A stretch of 15,403 nucleotides of DNA from Bacilli bacterium (GCA_900763245.1 CAAFJQ010000181.1:1-15403); one strand, 5' to 3'; positions 1 to 7,780 are shown, counted from the first letter of the stretch. Numbers and translations: made by a program. Notes: generated from the letters alone by a model not told the origin.

Positions 1-168
1 AAAATTAAAAAGTAAAAAAATATGATTTATTTCAAAAAACAATGGTTTTTGCTCATGTTTTTTTGCAAAAACAGACAAAACGCCCAGTCAAAAAATAATT
101 TTAAATTATATTGTTCGAATCTTAAACGAAAATTAAATTCTGTCAAAATTTCAAATAAATAAATGTGG
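1..168. other. AT-rich intergenic stretch at left edge
   Basis: No convincing gene is seen before the ATPase promoter. The stretch is very A/T rich. It holds one 8-bp inverted repeat (GTTTTTGC at 45-52 and GCAAAAAC at 65-72) with a 12-nt loop. This could be a weak hairpin, but no clean T-run follows it in either direction, so I do not call it a terminator. Confidence 0.5.
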
Positions 169-197
169 TTGCAATCTTTATATGAATGATGTATCAT
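169..197 (+). promoter_or_regulatory. Sigma-A-type promoter of the metal ATPase gene
   Basis: A -35 box TTGCAA (169-174) and a -10 box TATCAT (192-197) are separated by exactly 17 bases. The predicted start of transcription is near 204. This leaves a short leader with the ribosome site AAGGAGG at 218-224 before the ATG at 230. The -10 box lies inside the left arm of the inverted repeat described next, which fits repression by steric blocking. Confidence 0.65.
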
Positions 198-216
198 ATG
201 AACGCTTATTCATATG
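195..216. promoter_or_regulatory. ArsR/SmtB-type operator (22-bp inverted repeat)
   Basis: The arms CATATGAA (195-202) and TTCATATG (209-216) are perfect inverted copies around a 6-base centre. The core TGAA-N6-TTCA is the known operator pattern of metal-sensing ArsR/SmtB-family repressors such as SmtB, CzrA and CadC. It overlaps the -10 box and the predicted transcription start of the downstream soft-metal ATPase, exactly where such a repressor would act. No repressor gene lies in the window, so the regulator would be encoded elsewhere. The symmetry and position are directly visible; the repressor family is inferred. Confidence 0.75.
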
Positions 217-229
217 TAAGGAGGCTTCT

Positions 230-2239
230 ATGACTTGCAAACACTGTCACCACGACGAAAAAAAACATGATTGCTGTGATGAAAATAAAGAAAGAAAAGA
301 GAAGATCATCAATCTTTCCTTTTTCATTTTTGGCCTTGTTTTTCTGATATCCGGATTTGTCTTAGAAAAGATCAGCGGTGCAAAAGATCCTGTCCCTTAT
401 CAAGAGATCACATGGTCTCTTTTCAAAGACAAAGGATTCTATACATCCTATGCTTTCTTCTCTTTCCTTTTATATACGATCGGATACATTCCGCTATTGA
501 TAAAAATTCTTATCTCCTGCATTGAGGAGATGAAAGAAGGAGAGATATTCAATGAGTTCCTATTGATGATTGTTGCAACACTTGGTGCCTACATCATCAA
601 CCAGTATCCAGAATGTCTCGTTGTCGTTCTCTTCTCTATCGTCGGTGAGATGTTAGAAGATTATGCAACCTCCAAATCAAAGAAATCCATCACCAAACTC
701 GTAAACAATATGCCCTTATATGCGCATTATATTGATGAGAACAACAGAATCATCGAAAAGGAACCGGATGAACTGAAAGTCGGTGACTTGATTGAAGTAA
801 GGCCTGGAGAAAAAGTCTCCGTCGATGGAACAATCATCAAAGGGAACTCTTCCTTTGATCAATCTTCCTTAAACGGCGAATCCATGCCTTCTGACAAAAA
901 GGAAGGAGATGCAGTTTATTCCGGAAGCATCAACCTCTCCTCTTTGATCGTTCTGAAAGTAGAAAAAGAATATAAGAATTCCACCCTCAGCAAAATCATG
1001 GACCTTGTTGAGAACGAGCAGGAGAAAAAAGCCAAATCCGAAAAGCTCATCACCCGTTTTGCAAGAATCTATACTCCGATTGTCATGCTGATTTCTCTTC
1101 TTGTCTTCCTCATCGGTTTCGCTATGAGCAAATGGGACTTTGCAAATGGAGGAAAGGATTGGCTCTATCGTGCCTTATCCATTCTTCTTATCTCCTGTCC
1201 TTGTTCCTTAGTCATCGCGGTACCAATCGGATTCTTCTCTGGTATCGGTTCTGCATCCAAGCTTGGAATCCTCATCAAAGGATCCATCGCCATGGAGAAC
1301 TTATCCAAGGCAGATACCAATGTCTTTGATAAGACAGGAACACTCACAGAAGGAAAGTTCGTTTTGAAAAACGAGCCCAACAGAGAATATCTTCAGATTG
1401 CAGCATCCTTAGAAAACAAATCAACACATCCTTTGGCAAGCGCCATCAAGGAAGCAAACAAAGAAGAACTGCTTCCTGTCGATCAGTTAGAGAATATCCC
1501 TGGAAAGGGAATCAAAGGAACCATCGATTTCCACACCTATCTGATTGGTTCTCTTGATCTTCTGAAAGAGAACAATATCGATACAAAAGAAGTGAAGACT
1601 CCTTATAAAGTTCTCTATTTAGCAGAGCTTAATGTTGGTCAACTGGAAGCCTTCATCGTTGCAGATAAGCTCAAAGACCAGAGCAAAGAAGCTTTGTCTG
1701 ACTTAAAGAAAGAACACTCCAAGAAGAACATCATTCTCTCCGGAGACGAAGAGAAAATCGTCTTAGCCGTCAAAGATGAAGTCAATGCAGATGATGCCTT
1801 ATATGAACTGCTTCCTGAAGAAAAGCTCACCGAAATCAAAAAGATGAAGGAAGCTAAACATAAAGTCATGTATGTCGGGGATGGCATCAACGACTCCCCC
1901 AGTTTATTGGCAAGCGATGTCGGTATCGCAATGGGCGGATTAGGAAGCGATGCCGCTATCGAAGCAAGCGACATCGTCATCATGGATGACAATCTTATGA
2001 AAGTTGCTGAAGCAAAAAGACTCTCCAAAAAAACATTGTCCGTTGTCTATTTAGGAATCTTCCTCTCAATCTTCCTGAAAATCTTGGTCATGGTTCTTGT
2101 TTCAACTGGCGTATTAGGAAACTATGCGATGATCGTCTCCTCTATCTCCGATACTGGTGTTATGGTCATCTGTGTACTGAATGCATTAAGAATGCTATTC
2201 TACAAGCCAAAATACATCAAGCAACCTAAAAAAGCATAA
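230..2239 (+). CDS. Zn/Cd/Pb-type heavy-metal efflux P1B ATPase
   Basis: This is a membrane ATPase expected to export divalent soft metals (Zn, Cd, Pb) at the cost of ATP. The 669-residue protein begins with a Cys/His-rich tail (C3, H5, C6, H7, H8, H13, C15, C16) instead of a folded HMA domain. The actuator loop reads NGES (215-218), where TGES is usual. The metal-site motif is CPC (323-325), the phosphorylation motif DKTGT starts at D367, the HP motif is H400-P401, and the hinge GDGIND is 550-555. K617 and D641, in a segment reading SDTG then N-ALR, match the P1B-2 (ZntA/CadA) signature in the last membrane helices. I chose the ATG at 230 because AAGGAGG sits 5 bases upstream and because the in-frame ATG at 182 lies before the promoter -10 and the operator. 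The gene is monocistronic: a terminator follows at once. Family is sure; the exact metal is inferred. Confidence 0.9.
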   Translation: MTCKHCHHDEKKHDCCDENKERKEKIINLSFFIFGLVFLISGFVLEKISGAKDPVPYQEITWSLFKDKGFYTSYAFFSFLLYTIGYIPLLIKILISCIEEMKEGEIFNEFLLMIVATLGAYIINQYPECLVVVLFSIVGEMLEDYATSKSKKSITKLVNNMPLYAHYIDENNRIIEKEPDELKVGDLIEVRPGEKVSVDGTIIKGNSSFDQSSLNGESMPSDKKEGDAVYSGSINLSSLIVLKVEKEYKNSTLSKIMDLVENEQEKKAKSEKLITRFARIYTPIVMLISLLVFLIGFAMSKWDFANGGKDWLYRALSILLISCPCSLVIAVPIGFFSGIGSASKLGILIKGSIAMENLSKADTNVFDKTGTLTEGKFVLKNEPNREYLQIAASLENKSTHPLASAIKEANKEELLPVDQLENIPGKGIKGTIDFHTYLIGSLDLLKENNIDTKEVKTPYKVLYLAELNVGQLEAFIVADKLKDQSKEALSDLKKEHSKKNIILSGDEEKIVLAVKDEVNADDALYELLPEEKLTEIKKMKEAKHKVMYVGDGINDSPSLLASDVGIAMGGLGSDAAIEASDIVIMDDNLMKVAEAKRLSKKTLSVVYLGIFLSIFLKILVMVLVSTGVLGNYAMIVSSISDTGVMVICVLNALRMLFYKPKYIKQPKKA

Positions 2240-2249
2240 TCAGATTGTA

Positions 2250-2280
2250 ATAAAAGCATGGACAAGATCCATGCTTTTAT
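2250..2280 (+). terminator. Terminator of the metal ATPase gene
   Basis: A 13-bp perfect stem (2250-2262 pairing with 2268-2280) with a 5-base loop starts 11 bases after the ATPase stop. The descending arm ends in CTTTTAT and is followed by a T-rich stretch, as in an intrinsic terminator. Confidence 0.75.
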
Positions 2281-2468
2281 CATTTCATTTTTCTTCTAAA
2301 AGGAAGTACTTTCCATCACTTAGCATCAAAGCCACTTTCTATTCCCACAACAATTATCCTAATGAGTTATTTGATGACGCCTATTGTCTGTTGTTGAAGA
2401 TGAAATATGATTTCCCGATAGAAGAACAAAAAAATGAAATTCTAAGACTCTATAAGAATCATAACTGA
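2271..2468 (+). CDS. Doubtful small ORF or gene remnant (65 codons)
   Basis: I do not recognise this ORF. The second half, rich in D, E, K, L and Y (around residues 34-65), reads like real protein, and it ends a few bases before a terminator. Against it, the first ATG (2271) lies inside the descending arm of the ATPase terminator stem, there is no ribosome site, and no promoter is evident. It could be the 3' remnant of a lost gene, a small protein with an unusual start, or a chance ORF. No signal peptide, membrane segment or known motif is visible. Confidence 0.25.
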   Translation: MLLSFHFSSKRKYFPSLSIKATFYSHNNYPNELFDDAYCLLLKMKYDFPIEEQKNEILRLYKNHN

Positions 2469-2475
2469 TCCAACA

Positions 2476-2524
2476 AAAAAGATTCTCCGTCATTTCTGAG
2501 CAATTCAGAGAGGAGAATCTTTTT
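2476..2524. terminator. Bidirectional terminator ending the PII operon
   Basis: A 13-bp perfect stem pairs 2476-2488 with 2512-2524. A smaller inner stem (TCTGA at 2495-2499 with TCAGA at 2505-2509) sits in the loop. On the minus strand the stem is followed by a run of T, placing it 12 bases beyond the stop of the last PII-like gene. On the plus strand it is followed by TTTTATT and would stop any transcript coming from the left. Confidence 0.8.
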
Positions 2525-2535
2525 ATTCGATTTAT

Positions 2536-2880
2536 TTAGTTTTCTTCCTTATCTTCGTCAATTGGAGTAAGACCGACAGCATCAGTGATAGGAAGGGAAA
2601 TGATAATGCCCTGACCCTGTGTAGCAATGCCTGCATCATCATAGATTTTCTTCATGACGGCATCTTTGATAGTCTTATCGACAACGATGAAGACAATCTC
2701 TTTTTCAGGCTGAATGGCCAAGCCATAGAATTTGGCAAGCTCCGGATTTCCGGTACCTCTGGCAACGGAAATGGTTCCGCCTCTTCCACCTGCAGCATTG
2801 GCTGCATTCATGACCAAGTCTGTCGATCCTTTGTTGACGATAGCTAAGATCAATTCGTATTTCTGGTTATTTTCTGTCAT
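2536..2880 (-). CDS. PII-like signalling protein, second of two (nucleotide-loop type)
   Basis: This 114-residue protein has the size and strand pattern of the GlnB/GlnK (PII) superfamily: an opening beta strand (residues 8-15), a helix, a Gly/Arg-rich turn G31-G32-R33-G34-G35-T36, a T-loop-like stretch (38-57), a strand at 60-68 and a helix at 70-83. It closes with QGQGIIISLPITDAVG (88-103). The Gly/Arg-rich turn lies where classical PII proteins contact ATP/ADP, so nucleotide binding is plausible. The classical uridylylated T-loop tyrosine motif is not apparent. The start overlaps the end of the preceding PII-like gene by 14 nt, which suggests translational coupling. As the last gene after a DUF1538 membrane protein, it probably senses a small ligand and gates or controls that protein. 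Family call is good; ligand and partner are inferred. Confidence 0.8.
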   Translation of the reverse strand: MTENNQKYELILAIVNKGSTDLVMNAANAAGGRGGTISVARGTGNPELAKFYGLAIQPEKEIVFIVVDKTIKDAVMKKIYDDAGIATQGQGIIISLPITDAVGLTPIDEDKEEN

Positions 2881-3313
2881 TTTCCTGTTTCCTCACACTT
2901 TCATTCTGGTCGGCTAAGAATTTATAGACTGCAATTCCGCTTACGGAATCGATCGGACAGCTGAAGGCGATTCCCTTGGCAGCACTTGATATCGAGAATC
3001 TCTCTTTAGCGATATCAAGCGCCTTCTTGACATCCTCTTCCCTCAATATCGTAAGAATAATCTCTTTCTTTGTCGAATCGACGCCTAAAATATTTCGATA
3101 TTGTTCAGGAGGCATGGAGTAGGAGTAAAGAACCATCGAGATGCTAGCACCGATATCATTGTAGGCATCGACAAAGAAATTGGCCTGTCCACGATTGACG
3201 ATCGTGAACACCGCAGAAAGAGAATGAATGTTCTCTCTCTTTTCAAACGGAGCAAGCTTATCCGCTTTTCTGTTCTCTTTGTTGAAAGTTTTGATTTTCT
3301 TGAATAGTTTCAT
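2867..3313 (-). CDS. PII-like signalling protein, first of two (with N-terminal extension)
   Basis: This 148-residue protein has a basic N-terminal extension of about 30 residues, then a PII-like domain: a strand at 32-39, a helix at 43-53, a T-loop-like region at 55-80, a strand at 83-90, a helix at 92-105, and GIAFSCPIDSVSG at 114-126. That last stretch parallels the matching segment of the next gene's product, so the two are diverged paralogues. The Gly/Arg-rich turn of its partner is replaced by GASISMVLYSYS (55-66), so this copy may bind nucleotide differently or not at all. I chose the ATG at 3313: AGGTG lies 7 bases upstream, and the codon follows the DUF1538 stop by one base. An in-frame GTG at 3322 would overlap the DUF1538 gene instead. 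Confidence 0.72.
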   Translation of the reverse strand: MKLFKKIKTFNKENRKADKLAPFEKRENIHSLSAVFTIVNRGQANFFVDAYNDIGASISMVLYSYSMPPEQYRNILGVDSTKKEIILTILREEDVKKALDIAKERFSISSAAKGIAFSCPIDSVSGIAVYKFLADQNESVRKQENDRK

Positions 3314-3314
3314 A

Positions 3315-4985
3315 TCACACACCTGCGCTTTCTTCTAACTGAGAAGGTAAATGAATGACCTGGCTATCATCAGGCTCGACAACCTGAGCAAGCGCTCTGC
3401 GGTAAGCGAGCTGTGTCTTGATGACAGCGATAAGGCCGACGACTTCAACCGCGATAATCGGCATGACAGACATCAGACCGACAACGCCGAATCCGTTTTT
3501 CATCAAAGCGGCGCCCAGTGATTTATTGCCTTGCAGATTGTTGGCATAGATGATGCTTGCATATCCGATGAACATCGGAAGGAAGAAACAGCTCGCCATC
3601 GTTCCTGTCGCAACACCGGCAGCATCGATTGCGATGCCGACATAGATGTCAGGAGAGAGGAAGGCTAAAGCAAGAGCGATAAGGAAGAGAGGAATGATGA
3701 AGTAGATGAAGTCGATATTATAAGTGACACGGAAGACATTCATCAACAAGGCAAGAGAGGATGCGGCCCCTAATGCGATATAGATTGTCTTTTTGGAAAT
3801 GACACCTCTTGAGACTTCAGAGACGTTGACAGCAAGAACTCTGACACTGGGTTCAGCAAGCATGGAGATAAAGCCTAAGACGACACAGACAAGAACAAAC
3901 AGCCACAGTAGGTTTTCACCTGCTACCATGCTAGTAGAGAACCATTTGCCAAGGGCGGATGCAAGAGGGATGAATCCGCTCTCTGCACCGAGGAAGAAGA
4001 AGACCATTCCGAAAAAGGTATAGACAAATCCGATGACGATGGATCCTAAGGCCTTGCCATGGATCTTGGCAAAGAAGTTGAAGATGACGAAGAATAAGAC
4101 GATAGGAGTGATAGACAATGTGACGTCTTTTGCAGAGGAGAGCGCATTGGATAGATAAAGCTTTCCGAGCTGTGAATAGTTCTCAAGCGGAATCATCATC
4201 GAATCGGTTGCGCTTGTGATATTGTTGATATCGAACTTTTCGGCAATGACGTTCTGAATGCTATCCAAAGCGCCAGATCTCTTCATGACGATGGAGAAGA
4301 CCATGGCCGCAAGAACAGTACCCAAAGAGCAAAGACCGGAATAACCGAAGGAATCATCTTCTGCGTTCTCGCCGCCTAATACTCTGGCAACACCCATGCC
4401 TAAGGCAATGATGAAGGGGACAGTGATGACACCGGTTGTGACACCGCCCGCATCAAAGATGATGGAGAAGAAGTCAGGATCGGCAAACATGCTTAACGTA
4501 AAGACAAGACCATATCCGATCGCAAGCCAATATTTAAGCGGTTTATCATAAGCAACACGAAGAATAGCAACGACTAAGAAGATACCTACACCGATTGCAG
4601 AGATGACGATCAGTGACCAATTCGGTCCGTTTTCTGAAATACGGGAAGCAAGAACGGTAAGATCGGGTTCTGCGATTGTAGCAAGGATACCTAAAAGAAG
4701 AGAGATGACAAGAAGCAACACCAAAGATTTTCTTTTTGTCAGTGTCGTTCCGACGACTTCTCCGATTTTGGCAACGGATTTTTCAGCGCCGATAGAGAAC
4801 AATGCTGTTCCTAAAATAAGCGGTATGACTGATATCAGTAAAGAGACCAAGACGGGTCCGAATTTTGATCCATCCGATTCTAATGTCATCCCAGGGATTG
4901 CAAAATTGAAAATCAACACCATAACGACAACAGGTAGAATTGAAAAGGATGCTTCTTTTAAACGAGATAAAGTTTCTTTGAACAT
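3315..4985 (-). CDS. DUF1538 multi-pass membrane protein (internally duplicated)
   Basis: The 556-residue protein is mostly hydrophobic helices and matches the DUF1538 type, a membrane family of unknown substrate. It is a visible tandem duplication. Repeat 1 carries AEP at 105-107 and DAGGVTTG at 178-185. Repeat 2 carries AEP at 377-379 and DAAGVATG at 454-461, an offset of 272-276 residues. Both repeats open with a similar helix ending in IFNF. The paired conserved acidic motifs suggest a pseudo-twofold transporter or channel. The ATG at 4985 is preceded by a near-perfect AAGGAGG at a 7-base gap. It is first in an operon with two PII-like genes (1-base gap, then a 14-nt overlap), which suggests that its activity is controlled by PII-type proteins, as GlnK controls AmtB. 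That comparison is inference. Confidence 0.82.
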   Translation of the reverse strand: MFKETLSRLKEASFSILPVVVMVLIFNFAIPGMTLESDGSKFGPVLVSLLISVIPLILGTALFSIGAEKSVAKIGEVVGTTLTKRKSLVLLLVISLLLGILATIAEPDLTVLASRISENGPNWSLIVISAIGVGIFLVVAILRVAYDKPLKYWLAIGYGLVFTLSMFADPDFFSIIFDAGGVTTGVITVPFIIALGMGVARVLGGENAEDDSFGYSGLCSLGTVLAAMVFSIVMKRSGALDSIQNVIAEKFDINNITSATDSMMIPLENYSQLGKLYLSNALSSAKDVTLSITPIVLFFVIFNFFAKIHGKALGSIVIGFVYTFFGMVFFFLGAESGFIPLASALGKWFSTSMVAGENLLWLFVLVCVVLGFISMLAEPSVRVLAVNVSEVSRGVISKKTIYIALGAASSLALLMNVFRVTYNIDFIYFIIPLFLIALALAFLSPDIYVGIAIDAAGVATGTMASCFFLPMFIGYASIIYANNLQGNKSLGAALMKNGFGVVGLMSVMPIIAVEVVGLIAVIKTQLAYRRALAQVVEPDDSQVIHLPSQLEESAGV

Positions 4986-5290
4986 AGAATGCCCTCCTTT
5001 TTAGCTATAATATTTTAACCGATAAGGGCATATTTTCCTATAAAAAATCTATACAAATTTCGACAATGTACAAACTTAAAAAATCTGTTGAAAAATATAA
5101 CGATAAAACCTTGAACACCAGAATATTCTTCAGTTTGATTTTTCAGTTATCAAAAGACAGTCAGACGCCTAAAACTTAGCTTGAAACATTCAATATCTCT
5201 TTTATATTTCGTATTTTCATGACTAGCCAACTTTCTTTACATATGTATGGAATGGTAACCGTTATTATTTTAACCACTTTTGACTGCTGT
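4986..5290. other. Noncoding gap upstream of the DUF1538 operon
   Basis: No convincing ORF, tRNA or structured RNA is seen. The stretch should hold the promoter of the DUF1538-PII operon. TATTAT or TAAAAT on the minus strand near 5009-5020 could be the -10 box, but I find no good -35 at the right distance. The 10-mer TATTTTAACC occurs twice on the plus strand (5011-5020 and 5266-5275), the first copy overlapping that putative -10 region. This may be a repeated regulator site or chance in AT-rich DNA. Confidence 0.4.
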
Positions 5291-5334
5291 AAAAAAGGAA
5301 CGCTCTCCTTTTTTTATCGGAGAGCATTCCTTTT
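5291..5334 (-). terminator. Terminator of the large lipoprotein gene
   Basis: A 16-bp stem (5293-5308 with 5319-5334, one G-U type mismatch) has a 10-base loop and is followed on the minus strand by a run of six T. It begins about 25 bases after the stop of the lipoprotein gene. Confidence 0.85.
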
Positions 5335-5359
5335 CAACGCTGTTTTCTCTTCAGTCTTT

Positions 5360-7780
5360 TCAGATACCGCTACCCATTGTTTCAAGCTGTCCTAAGAAGG
5401 AAGAATAATCTGTGATGAGCGATTCACCGAAGGCCTTCTTTTCGCATTCTTCTGCAGCCCGAAGAACAGACTTTGCTTCATTGACCACTTTTGTAAATGC
5501 AGTCTTATTGATATCAGTGTTTTCATTCTTCATCTTCGTATAAGCAGCAATTGCCTTATCCGTCAATTCCTGGAAATAAGGAGCGACTGCACTCTTATAG
5601 TTTTCTTTCACTTGTTCTTTTGCTTTTGCAATGATATTGTTTTCAGCCGAAGAACCGCCTATCAAAGAAGCAACGATAGTATCATGATATGTATTGACAA
5701 AGGAATTGAAAGCATCATTGATTTCTTTTCCTGTCTTTGTCGTATCTGATACGATTTTCTTCAGATGATTGACATAATAGTCCTGATTCAGACTTTCAAT
5801 CTGAGACAACGGTCCATCAAGAGCTGTAGTGACAAGAGATGCTCTCTTTTCTTTCAGCTCATCAGTAAGGAATAAGGAAGAAGAATACTTCGCATCGGTA
5901 GGAACACCTAAGATGGTAGAAGGCATATAATTCTTGACTTCTTTTCTCAATGCAGAAAGTTCTGTCTGAAGAACAGCTTTGATTTCAGCATCGCTTGCAT
6001 CGTCACTAAGAGAGGAGATAGATGTCTTATAGGATTCGATATGACTTTCTAAACTATCAAGAGCATCTTTTTCAACCTTCAGAACTTTATCGTAAGTAGA
6101 GGAATCCAGTTCCTTGAAGGCAAGTTCCCAATTCTTGTATTCCATCGCCTTGTCAAATGCAGTAGAGGCACTGACTAAAGAATGACTGCCTTTGATCTCT
6201 TCTAAATTGTATAAGGTGTTATAAATACTTGCCGCCTTCTTTACCTCATCTCTTCCCTCATCGTAATTCTTTTTGATCGTGTTCTTATCAACAGCATCTG
6301 TCAGCATGAACTTTGTATCATCATCCAAAGTATCGTATAAGATGACAGCAGCATCTAAGATATCTCCGTTTTCCTTGGAGATATCAAGACTTCCGGGATT
6401 AGAATCACCATCAAAATAGGAAACGGACTTTCCTATTTTTTCATAATAGGAATTGAATTCATCACTGACTTTCTTATAATGCTGATTTCTCTTTTCCAAA
6501 GAGCCGAAGTAATCAGAGGAAAGGTTCTCTCCATTGTTATGATCCATCACAAGCTTCATTGTGATATTGTTGGACTTCTTGCTTTCGCCTTCATTTCCGA
6601 CATCGAAAGCGAAATTGAAATAGCATCCGCCGAAGTGCGTGTACTGATCATCTCCTCGATAAAGATCGATAGCGACAGTAGCATCCGTAAACTTCAGCTG
6701 CGGCAATAACGATTCAAGCTCTTCGGATTTTTGGCCTGTCATTGTTGAAATCGCATCGACAAACGCTTTATCCAACTGAGAAAGTCCATAATCATTCAGA
6801 TAGAATCTGAATCCAGCATCGACTGTACCATCTTCATTGGTCTTGCCTGTCTTCTCAACATTCATGCCACCGACAAAAATATCCGAATACTTTCTCAGCT
6901 TCTCATAGATAGCTCTTAACTGTTCGTTCATCTCATCGGCGATAATGTCACCGTTTTGGATGTTCTCAAGAAGCGAGATGAAATCAAGCTTCTGAATCTC
7001 GGAAATATCCATCTCCTGCAAAATAGAGATCAGTTCCATGATATCAGTGACTGTGGAGCTGTCAGAAGGTTTCTCGGAAATAGATTCAGTATAGGCTCTT
7101 GCTTTTTCATCATTCCCAGACTGATGTGTTTCAGAAAAATACTGACCAGTCTGATTCAGATAGAAGGAAAGGCTCTCTCCTTCTAAGGCCTTTAAAGCAT
7201 TTGCTCTTGCTGTTTCATTGGATGAAGTCTTCTTCGGAATAGAATTCATCATCTTTGTGAATTCATATCCTAAAGCCTTATATTGGCCAGGGAAAACATC
7301 AGAGAATGGAATGGAAAGAAGAGAGGTGACTTTGCTGAATGTCTGCGGAATGGTAACAAGAGACTTGAACGCATTCATGTTATCGATTGCAGCATCCGTA
7401 GAAGAGACTGTGTTTCCATCTTTATCCTGATAAGAGGTAGCTTTTGTCAGATCAGCTTTCATTTCAACAGCTGTTTCTCCATTGAGATTAAGAAGACCAT
7501 CGCTGTTTACAGCATAATTGACATCGACAGGGAGATTCTTGATTGCTGATTTGATATCGGCAACAAAGAAGGAAAGGTTGATATCAGAATTGAAAACAGC
7601 GCCTTTGGTTCTGTTCTTGATAACCCCAGGTTTGGATGTTGTATCTTTGTTTGTCGTTTTTTCCTCTGTTGCTGTCGGCTTATCATTAGGAATCGGCAAT
7701 GTTTTCTTTTCTGAACTTTTACCGCATCCTGCCAAAAGAAGGAACATCATATTAGTTAAAACAAATACACGTTTTTTCAT
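5360..7780 (-). CDS. Large lipoprotein of unknown function (806 aa)
   Basis: I do not recognise the family. The protein starts with a typical lipoprotein signal: a KKR n-region, a hydrophobic stretch at 5-17, and the lipobox LAGC with C19, so it should be lipid-anchored on the outer face of the membrane. A low-complexity Lys/Thr/Glu/Pro linker (about 20-55) follows. The first half (about 60-430) alternates predicted strands and helices, with several Gly/Asp-rich turns. The second half (about 440-806) is mainly long charged helices with coiled-coil character. Cysteines are very few after the lipobox. I prefer the ATG at 7780, which has AAAGGAG 8 bases upstream; the in-frame ATG at 7798 would put extra residues before the signal. 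It is transcribed alone, with its own promoter and terminator. A large surface lipoprotein with adhesin-like or binding roles is possible but unsupported. Confidence 0.8.
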   Translation of the reverse strand: MKKRVFVLTNMMFLLLAGCGKSSEKKTLPIPNDKPTATEEKTTNKDTTSKPGVIKNRTKGAVFNSDINLSFFVADIKSAIKNLPVDVNYAVNSDGLLNLNGETAVEMKADLTKATSYQDKDGNTVSSTDAAIDNMNAFKSLVTIPQTFSKVTSLLSIPFSDVFPGQYKALGYEFTKMMNSIPKKTSSNETARANALKALEGESLSFYLNQTGQYFSETHQSGNDEKARAYTESISEKPSDSSTVTDIMELISILQEMDISEIQKLDFISLLENIQNGDIIADEMNEQLRAIYEKLRKYSDIFVGGMNVEKTGKTNEDGTVDAGFRFYLNDYGLSQLDKAFVDAISTMTGQKSEELESLLPQLKFTDATVAIDLYRGDDQYTHFGGCYFNFAFDVGNEGESKKSNNITMKLVMDHNNGENLSSDYFGSLEKRNQHYKKVSDEFNSYYEKIGKSVSYFDGDSNPGSLDISKENGDILDAAVILYDTLDDDTKFMLTDAVDKNTIKKNYDEGRDEVKKAASIYNTLYNLEEIKGSHSLVSASTAFDKAMEYKNWELAFKELDSSTYDKVLKVEKDALDSLESHIESYKTSISSLSDDASDAEIKAVLQTELSALRKEVKNYMPSTILGVPTDAKYSSSLFLTDELKEKRASLVTTALDGPLSQIESLNQDYYVNHLKKIVSDTTKTGKEINDAFNSFVNTYHDTIVASLIGGSSAENNIIAKAKEQVKENYKSAVAPYFQELTDKAIAAYTKMKNENTDINKTAFTKVVNEAKSVLRAAEECEKKAFGESLITDYSSFLGQLETMGSGI

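Noticed and set aside
113..121. GTTCGAATC, resembling a tRNA T-loop
   Set aside because: No cloverleaf arms or acceptor stem can be formed around it in the AT-rich flanks.
182..229. N-terminal extension of the metal ATPase from an ATG at 182
   Set aside because: The ATG lies upstream of the -10 box and operator, has no ribosome site, and the ATG at 230 has AAGGAGG at the right distance.
3314..3322. GTG start at 3322 for the first PII-like gene
   Set aside because: The ATG at 3313 follows AGGTG at a normal distance and follows the DUF1538 stop directly; the GTG would sit within that ribosome site.
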